Source of the DNA: Bryobacteraceae bacterium
Lineage (GTDB): Bacteria; Acidobacteriota; Terriglobia; Bryobacterales; Bryobacteraceae
NCBI GenBank assembly: GCA_947456995.1
Contig: CANGVB010000067.1
Coordinates: forward strand, 1 to 10,547
Direction: 5' to 3'
Length of the DNA: 10,547 nt
Shown here: piece after piece, positions 6,219 to 10,547 of the stretch
Numbering within the stretch: position 1 is the stretch's first letter
How the letters are laid out: every line of letters starts with the position of its first letter
Program-made: the position numbers and the translations under genes
Notes under the pieces: generated by a model
Database searches by the model: none
Told to the model about the DNA's origin: nothing
Seen by the model: only the letters and a program-made list of their open reading frames with translations

Positions 6219-8330
6219 CTAGTCGCCGAGTGCGCCCGCAGTCTCTTCCTTCTTCGGAGCAGGAGCGATACCCATCAAGCCGGCAGGCTTGATCGAGTCG
6301 AGAGATACAAAACCCTCTACCGTCTGTTCCTTCAGGATTTCCTTGCGGTACAGCTTTTCCATTTCCTTGTGATGTTCTGCTTCCTTGATCATCTGGGCAC
6401 GTGCACGCAGCTTCTCTTCACGAGCGTTCTTGGCGATGCCCTGTGAGTCGAGGTCGGTCTGCTTGCCGGCTTCCACTGCGTCCTGGTTCAATACCAGCGA
6501 GTGGTCGATCGAAAGCATGTCAACGTTCTTGTTGCCAGCATAGATCTTGTGACGGCCATGCTCTTCGTACCACTTGGTGAGCGTTGCAGTCATGTGCATC
6601 TTCTCAACGATGTTTCTCCAGCCCACACCGGTGTTGTAAGCGCAGAAGGAGATTTCGCCTTCCTGAGTGGCGTAGGGGATGATGCACTGTTCAGTGCGGC
6701 GGAAGTCGTAGTTGAACAGATCCTGGAACCACATACCTGCGATGAACAGGAAGTTCCAGCGGTCCTGACGACGCATTTCGATATCGGCCATCGTACGCTC
6801 GCCGGTCACCTTGCCATAGCTCTTGCCAGAGGCGCCCATCGACTTGTCAAACTTCTTGAGCAAGTCCATGATGCGGAAGTGGGTCGGAGCCTTGTACGGA
6901 TCGTAGTTGCGGATCAGCGCGATCGAAACACCAAAGAGCGACCAGAACTTCGAGCGGGCTGCGTCGTTCAACTTCGCAACGTCCTTCGAGAACTGTGCTG
7001 CATTGAGGAAGGCGGTAACAGGCGCTGCTTCCTTGGTTTCTTTGTCGACCATGACGGCCATGCCAATGCCGCAGTTCGGGTGGCAACCGCAGGAGAGCTG
7101 GCCCCAGTCGGCGTTCGGCCCGTGCACGAGGTCAGCGAAGTCAGAGAAGGTGCTCATGAACGAGATCGGGAACCAGTCACGCTCGGGGATACCGATGCCG
7201 GTCTGGCCCTTCACGTCATGGGCGAGGTGCGACAGCGTGTAACGCTGTGCTTCGCGGCGCTCGGGGGTAACTTCTTCGTCACGGCCGGTAAACGATACAG
7301 GCTGGAAGCTGAGGAACGGAATCTTCTTCGGGTTGTCGAGAGCAAACTCAACAATGCGGCCTACCTGCTCGTTGTTGATGCCGTTGATGATCGTCGTTAC
7401 GGGAACGATGTCGATACCGTTCGACCAGCAATTTTCGATTGCACGCATCTTCACGTCAAACAGGTTGCCTACTGCGCGGTGGGAGTTAGCAGCGTTGCCG
7501 ATACCGTCGAACTGGAGGTATACGTAGCGGAGGCCAGCTTCAGCGGCTTGCTTTGAGAATTCCACCGAACGGGCAAATTCGATACCGTTGGTCGCGGCCT
7601 GTACGGAGTTGAAACCCACCTTACGGGAGTAACGCACTGCGTCAAGGAAGTAAGGCGACATGGTGGGCTCACCACCAGAGAACTGTACCGACATCTGGCG
7701 GCGCGGCTTGATCTTCAGCGCGTTGTCCAGCATCGTCGTGATGTCTTCCCATGACAGTTCATGTACAAAGCCAACCTGGTTGGCGTCCATGAAGCAGGGG
7801 TCGCACATCATGTTGCAGCGATTGGTCAAGTCGATTGTGAGAACCGAACCACGACCATGCTTGATCGTCGACGAACCGTGGTTGTGCAGGTCTTCGTCGT
7901 TGTGGGCCTTGATGTCACGGCCGGGGAAAACTTCTTCAAGGTGCTTGAAGAACTTGGCATCGATTGCCATTACGTCTTCAAAGTGACCATGGGTCGGGCA
8001 ATCCTTAACCATAAGGATCTTGCCGTCGCGCTCGATGATCTGGGCCTTGATTTCGCCCACTTTTTGATTCTTGAGGATCTCAACCGGCAATTCGCCGTTG
8101 ATGATCTTGTTGCGGATGTCGGGCACGCACTTGGGGCACAGTGAATCTGTGGTGCGCGGCCAGCCAAGTGGCGGCTTCGTCTTCTGGTAGCTCTTGAGCA
8201 ACGGCTTGTCCGACCACTTCGGGGTAAACGAAGGATTCGGGTTGATAGAATTCAGCTTTTCAAAAACAGCCCAAGTGGCGTTCGCAGCAAGCGATGCAGC
8301 CTTTTCGACAAACTTGACAGATTTAGACAT
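6219..8330 (-). CDS. Radical SAM protein, Tes-like (membrane-spanning / tetraether lipid synthase family)
   Basis: Protein of 703 residues. An N-terminal zinc-ribbon/rubredoxin-like part has Cys65-Cys68 (SLCPKC) and Cys111 (KDCPTHGHF). The radical SAM core has CxxxCxxC at Cys172, Cys176 and Cys179 (TNRCNMMCDPC), GGEP at 219-222, and LQFDGIG (272-278). Later come Cys414, Cys416, His417 and Cys420 (SCGCHPNCG) and Cys549 and Cys563 (CIIPYATQEG...FCAYN). This cysteine order and the text around it match archaeal Tes (MJ0619 type), which couples sp3 carbons of two lipid tails and carries extra iron-sulfur clusters plus a rubredoxin-like iron. Bacterial homologues are proposed to make diabolic acids and branched GDGTs. 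The protein is longer than archaeal Tes as I recall it (about 500 residues), with an added N-terminal 60 residues and a charged helical tail at about 634-672. There is no transmembrane segment. Family call is strong; the lipid product is inferred. A strong ribosome site and its own terminator indicate a single-gene, well-expressed unit. Confidence 0.88.
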   Translation of the reverse strand: MSKSVKFVEKAASLAANATWAVFEKLNSINPNPSFTPKWSDKPLLKSYQKTKPPLGWPRTTDSLCPKCVPDIRNKIINGELPVEILKNQKVGEIKAQIIERDGKILMVKDCPTHGHFEDVMAIDAKFFKHLEEVFPGRDIKAHNDEDLHNHGSSTIKHGRGSVLTIDLTNRCNMMCDPCFMDANQVGFVHELSWEDITTMLDNALKIKPRRQMSVQFSGGEPTMSPYFLDAVRYSRKVGFNSVQAATNGIEFARSVEFSKQAAEAGLRYVYLQFDGIGNAANSHRAVGNLFDVKMRAIENCWSNGIDIVPVTTIINGINNEQVGRIVEFALDNPKKIPFLSFQPVSFTGRDEEVTPERREAQRYTLSHLAHDVKGQTGIGIPERDWFPISFMSTFSDFADLVHGPNADWGQLSCGCHPNCGIGMAVMVDKETKEAAPVTAFLNAAQFSKDVAKLNDAARSKFWSLFGVSIALIRNYDPYKAPTHFRIMDLLKKFDKSMGASGKSYGKVTGERTMADIEMRRQDRWNFLFIAGMWFQDLFNYDFRRTEQCIIPYATQEGEISFCAYNTGVGWRNIVEKMHMTATLTKWYEEHGRHKIYAGNKNVDMLSIDHSLVLNQDAVEAGKQTDLDSQGIAKNAREEKLRARAQMIKEAEHHKEMEKLYRKEILKEQTVEGFVSLDSIKPAGLMGIAPAPKKEETAGALGD

Positions 8331-8333
8331 AGT

Positions 8334-8340
8334 CTCCCTT
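8334..8340 (-). promoter_or_regulatory. Strong Shine-Dalgarno site of the radical SAM gene
   Basis: Read on the minus strand, AAGGGAG stands 3 bases before the ATG (8328-8330), or AAGG with 6 bases of spacing. It is the clearest ribosome binding site in the window and fixes the start codon of the radical SAM gene. Confidence 0.75.
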
Positions 8341-8378
8341 ATAGAGTCGCAATGGTTTGGTGGGTTGGCCCACTCATA

Positions 8379-8418
8379 ATAATGCGAGATTAATGGAAAC
8401 GATTTAAGAAGGCATCAA
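8379..8418 (-). promoter_or_regulatory. Candidate promoter of the radical SAM gene
   Basis: The 174-base gap between the Sel1-like gene and the radical SAM gene is A/T-richer than its flanks and holds this candidate. On the minus strand TTGATG (8413-8418) is followed after 17 bases by CATTAA (8390-8395); an alternative -10, CATTAT, lies at 8379-8384. The -10 matches are partial (3 or 4 of 6). Between it and the ATG is a 5-bp hairpin GTGGG/CCCAC (8360-8373). The rest of the gap shows nothing else I can support. Confidence 0.3.
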
Positions 8419-8504
8419 CTCTCTGTTGAATGGCTGCATTCTGGGGTCGAAATGCACCTACTCCGGTTGAACTGCAAGGACAATAGACAAAGAAAAAGCG
8501 AACA

Positions 8505-9029
8505 TCAACCCCGCAGGGGCAGCTTCTTCGTCGTTTGTTCTACTCTCTCGAGGTCTTCAAAGGGTAATTCCTGGGCCAGCATCTCCCACCGGCGCGTCGC
8601 CGGCCCAAAGCCAGCCCGGGCCGCCAGCGCCAGCCAAGCCAGCCCCTCATAGCGGTGCGGCTCGTCCTCGGCCGCAATCCGGTTCAGAATCATCCTCCCG
8701 AGCAAATACTGCCCCTCAGGCAAATTACCCTCAGCCGCACACCGCAACAAATCCTCCGCATCGCGATTCTTGTCGATTCGCACGCGCGCCTCTTCCAGGC
8801 ACGCCCCGGGCCGCCTCGCAACCAGGGCCGCCTGAAACCACCCATCCGCCACCTTCGGCGCAAGCATCGGCAACCGCCCCTGACGGCTTAGCATCACTGC
8901 CTCCCAGCGCGCATCCAGATCCCCACCCTTGGCCAGCGCCACAAGTTCTTTCTGTGCCCCGGGCTGGTCAATCGATTTCAGAATCGAAGCCAGATCCACT
9001 GCCATCATTAACGCCAGGCTCAACCACAT
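8505..9029 (-). CDS. Sel1/TPR-like small protein with N-terminal hydrophobic segment
   Basis: Protein of 174 residues. Residues 1-15 (MWLSLALMMAVDLAS) are hydrophobic and could be a signal peptide, though no positive charge precedes them. The rest is helical and Ala/Leu/Arg-rich. Residues about 98-146 fit one Sel1-like repeat: AAEGNLPEGQYLLGR, then a spacer, then YEGLAWLALAARAGFGPA, matching the A-x2-G-x3-A-Q-x2-LG ... WL-x2-AA-x2-G-x3-A pattern. A second degenerate helical pair lies at 24-70. Such repeats mediate protein contacts; no enzymatic motif is visible. The start is uncertain: ATG codons at 9003-9005 and 9006-9008 would remove the hydrophobic leader, and none has a good Shine-Dalgarno site. 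It is divergent from queG with only 17 bases between starts, and it lies 174 bases upstream of the radical SAM gene on the same strand. The specific function is unknown. Confidence 0.75.
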   Translation of the reverse strand: MWLSLALMMAVDLASILKSIDQPGAQKELVALAKGGDLDARWEAVMLSRQGRLPMLAPKVADGWFQAALVARRPGACLEEARVRIDKNRDAEDLLRCAAEGNLPEGQYLLGRMILNRIAAEDEPHRYEGLAWLALAARAGFGPATRRWEMLAQELPFEDLERVEQTTKKLPLRG

Positions 9030-9046
9030 GGGACGATAATGACACT

Positions 9047-9955
9047 GTGCCTGTCGATGCGCAAATCCTTCTCGATGCCGCCTTCTCAGAAGGCTTCGAG
9101 CTGGCAGGCCTCACCCCAGCCCTTCCCCACCCCGATCATCACAGGCACATCGATTGGGTCAACCGAGGCCTCGCCGCCGGCATGGGCTATCTCACCGATC
9201 ACCGTGCTCAAGTCCGCCAGGATCCGCGCCTCATCTTCCCCGAAGCCCAAACCATCCTCTGCGTCGGCAAGCTCTACAACACTCCCGGCCCCACAGATCC
9301 CGCCGTCTCAAGATACGCCTGGGGCACGCGAGACTATCACGACGTTTTGGGTGAAGGCCTCCACCGCACGGCCACCCGCCTCAAGACAGCCCTCAACCAG
9401 GACTTCCCCTACCGCGTTGCCGTCGACACCGCCCCCCTGCTCGAGCGCAGCTATGCCAGAGAAGCAGGCCTTGGCTGGATCGGCAAAAACACCTGCCTCA
9501 TCAACGAGCCTAAGGGCAGTTGGTTCTTCTTGGGCGAACTCCTGCTTCCCTTCCCCGCCACAAACTACGGCAGCCCCCCGCCAGACCGCTGTGGCACCTG
9601 CACCAGTTGCATCGACGCTTGCCCCACCCGCGCAATCGTCGACGGAGAAGTCGACAGCAACCTCTGCATCAGCTACTGGACAATCGAAGCCAAAACAGAA
9701 GCCCCCGAGGAACTCAAGCAAGCCTTCGGCCACCACCTCTTCGGCTGCGACATCTGTCAGGACGTCTGCCCCTGGAATCGCCGCGCCCCCGAAACCAGCG
9801 AACCCGGCTTCCAGGCCCTCAACCCAAACCCACCCCTCGAAGAACTCACCGAAGACCAGTTCAAACAGCGTTTCCGCAAGACGCCAGTCGCGCGCACCAA
9901 AGCCTCCGGTTACAACCGCAACGTCCGTGTCGCTCTAGAGAATCGCCCAAAGTAA
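9047..9955 (+). CDS. queG: Epoxyqueuosine reductase QueG
   Basis: Cobalamin-dependent iron-sulfur enzyme that reduces epoxyqueuosine to queuosine in tRNA, the last step of queuosine synthesis, in the cytoplasm. Using the GTG start at 9047-9049 it has 302 residues. The N-terminal DUF1730 domain is followed by VDTAPLLERSYAREAGLGWIG, with the likely catalytic acid Asp127, and then KNTCLI. Two ferredoxin-like motifs follow: CGTCTSCIDACP (Cys182, 185, 188, 192) and CDICQDVCPWN (Cys234, 237, 241), with Cys207 between them. The GTG is chosen because homology begins there and no in-frame ATG is available; a GTG at 8954 would add 31 non-conserved residues inside the opposite gene. It ends shortly after the RNVRVALEN segment and so lacks the C-terminal HEAT-like domain of longer QueG proteins such as that of E. 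coli. Its 3' end overlaps the convergent 76-residue gene by 21 bases. No other queuosine gene is in view. Confidence 0.93.
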   Translation: MPVDAQILLDAAFSEGFELAGLTPALPHPDHHRHIDWVNRGLAAGMGYLTDHRAQVRQDPRLIFPEAQTILCVGKLYNTPGPTDPAVSRYAWGTRDYHDVLGEGLHRTATRLKTALNQDFPYRVAVDTAPLLERSYAREAGLGWIGKNTCLINEPKGSWFFLGELLLPFPATNYGSPPPDRCGTCTSCIDACPTRAIVDGEVDSNLCISYWTIEAKTEAPEELKQAFGHHLFGCDICQDVCPWNRRAPETSEPGFQALNPNPPLEELTEDQFKQRFRKTPVARTKASGYNRNVRVALENRPK

Positions 9956-10165
9956 ATCGCGCAAATCCTGCGGCGGCAAACCATCAAGCGAGAACCCAGC
10001 CTCCAGCACTCCGTCCTCATAGCGAAACATCTCCTGCGGCATCTCGATCAGACGCACCACACGCACCCCGGCATCCGGCGTCAAAGCGTCCTCGATCGCC
10101 GCCATCATTCGCGGCCCACCCTCATTTGGCTCACCGGCCCACACATACTCAACCACCCATTGCAT
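9935..10165 (-). CDS. Hypothetical 76-residue protein
   Basis: I do not recognise this protein. The ATG at 10163-10165 gives 76 residues, acidic and compact, with no signal peptide, membrane segment or cysteine. An early VVEYVWAGEPNEGGP stretch is followed by an amphipathic helix (MMAAIEDAL), a beta-like VRVVRLIEMP, and a C-terminal LPPQDLRDLLWAIL helix. It could be a small alpha/beta domain. Reading further upstream in this frame runs into the opposite DUF1080 gene and gives low-complexity Ser/Arg-rich sequence, so the short start is preferred. Its stop lies within queG (21-base convergent overlap), and it is divergent from the DUF1080 gene with 22 bases between starts. Support for it being real is that it fills the gap between two firm genes and has a natural composition. 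Confidence 0.6.
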   Translation of the reverse strand: MQWVVEYVWAGEPNEGGPRMMAAIEDALTPDAGVRVVRLIEMPQEMFRYEDGVLEAGFSLDGLPPQDLRDLLWAIL

Positions 10166-10187
10166 TGCTCTTATATGATAGGCAGCG
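10166..10187. promoter_or_regulatory. Very short divergent spacer with bidirectional -10-like element
   Basis: These 22 bases separate the start codons of the 76-residue protein (minus) and the DUF1080 gene (plus). They contain TTATATGATA (10171-10180), read as TATGAT on the plus strand and TATCATATAA on the minus strand. For the plus strand this would place transcription start within a couple of bases of the ATG, that is, a near-leaderless message. No convincing -35 hexamer or Shine-Dalgarno site is seen for either gene. Confidence 0.3.
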
Positions 10188-10547
10188 ATGCAACGTTTTC
10201 TCTTCTCGCTCGGCCTACTCGCGCTCCCAGCCTTCACCCAGGTAAGCCTCTTCGACGGCAAAACCTTCAAAGGCTGGCGCGATGTCAGCAAGCTCAACGT
10301 CCCCGGCAATTCTTTCTCGATTGAAGACGGAGCCATCAAGTCCAACAAGAAACCCTGGATCAACGAAGACCTCTTCTCCCTCGGCGAATATACCGACTTC
10401 GAACTCGAATTCGAATGGAAGGTCAGCCCCGGCGGCAACAGCGGCATCAAGTACCGCCTCCAGGACGCCGTCTTCATGAATGAAAGCATCGAGCGTCCAG
10501 TCAAGAAATTTGAAGAAACCCTGCGCGACGAATACACCCGCCGCCCC
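10188..10547 (+). CDS. DUF1080 (3-keto-disaccharide hydrolase-like) secreted protein, 5' part
   Basis: The first 120 codons of a gene that continues past the window end in an open frame. Residues 1-18 (MQRFLFSLGLLALPAFTQ) form a Sec signal peptide with one Arg and a Leu-rich core. The mature part starts with SLFDGKTFKGW (20-30), the classic opening of DUF1080 (PF06439), and continues with DFELEFEWKVSPGGNSGIKYR (70-90), its second hallmark. The family has a concanavalin-like jelly-roll fold; some members cleave 3-keto-glycosides in the periplasm or outside the cell. The exact substrate here cannot be read from this part. The ATG at 10188 is well supported by the signal peptide, although no Shine-Dalgarno site is visible. 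It is divergent from the 76-residue gene. A Tat-signal TIM-barrel isomerase elsewhere in the window could act on related keto-sugars, but the two are not linked in an operon. Confidence 0.9.
   Translation, partial: MQRFLFSLGLLALPAFTQVSLFDGKTFKGWRDVSKLNVPGNSFSIEDGAIKSNKKPWINEDLFSLGEYTDFELEFEWKVSPGGNSGIKYRLQDAVFMNESIERPVKKFEETLRDEYTRRP

Noticed and set aside
6501..7556. Open frame of 351 codons on the plus strand opposite the radical SAM gene
   Set aside because: Antisense shadow; it lies wholly inside the coding sequence whose CxxxCxxC core is clear on the other strand, and the product shows no known domain.
8509..8519. CCCC-GCA-GGGG hairpin before a T-rich run as a terminator of the Sel1-like gene
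   Set aside because: The stem is only 4 bp, lies inside the last codons, and is separated from the T-rich stretch by more than ten bases; I would not call a terminator.
9039..9938. Open frame of 299 codons starting with ATG in another frame of queG
   Set aside because: The product is Ser/Pro/Thr/Ala-rich low-complexity sequence, typical of a frame-shifted GC-rich gene. The iron-sulfur motifs are in the other frame.
10166..10537. N-terminal extension of the 76-residue protein to about 200 residues
   Set aside because: The extension is antisense to the DUF1080 gene, whose signal peptide and family hallmarks are clear, and its sequence is low-complexity Ser/Arg/Leu.

Overview
This GC-rich window of bacterial chromosome is packed with genes on both strands and has no stretch over 300 bases without one. 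Gene content suggests an Acidobacteriota member, most likely Bryobacterales/Solibacter-like: a bacterial homologue of the tetraether-lipid radical SAM enzyme Tes, an IPT/NHL beta-propeller protein, a Tat-type TIM-barrel sugar isomerase, a DUF1080 (3-keto-disaccharide hydrolase) protein, and housekeeping genes rich in C-ending codons. The taxonomic call is inference from gene content, not from a marker-gene match. I saw no tRNA, rRNA, CRISPR array, insertion sequence or prophage gene.

Layout. Positions 16-4353 (minus strand) form a tight five-gene cluster transcribed rimO > yacG > pgpA > IPT/NHL protein > cinA, with gaps of 5, -20, about 26 (from the pgpA stop to the next ATG, 19 bases) and 8 bases; it is very probably one operon. 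It combines ribosomal protein S12 methylthiolation, a gyrase-inhibitor zinc protein, phosphatidylglycerol synthesis, an unknown propeller protein and NMN/pyridine-nucleotide salvage. Divergent from rimO is an HD-domain gene (4405-5259) whose metal-ligand spacing resembles the PhnZ-type diiron oxygenases. It converges with, and overlaps by 4 bases, a Tat-signal TIM-barrel isomerase gene (5256-6104).

Positions 6131-8418 (minus strand) hold what looks like a single-gene transcription unit: a strong Shine-Dalgarno site, a 703-residue radical SAM protein resembling tetraether synthase Tes / bacterial membrane-spanning-lipid synthase, and a perfect 10-bp-stem intrinsic terminator. This is the most interesting gene in the window, because Acidobacteriota make membrane-spanning iso-diabolic acid and branched GDGT lipids.

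Positions 8505-10547 hold a Sel1/TPR-like exported small protein (minus), queG (epoxyqueuosine reductase, plus), a 76-residue protein of unknown function (minus) that overlaps the end of queG, and the 5' end of a secreted DUF1080 gene (plus) that runs off the window. The divergent pairs here are separated by only 17 and 22 bases, so their promoters must overlap coding sequence or messages must be nearly leaderless.
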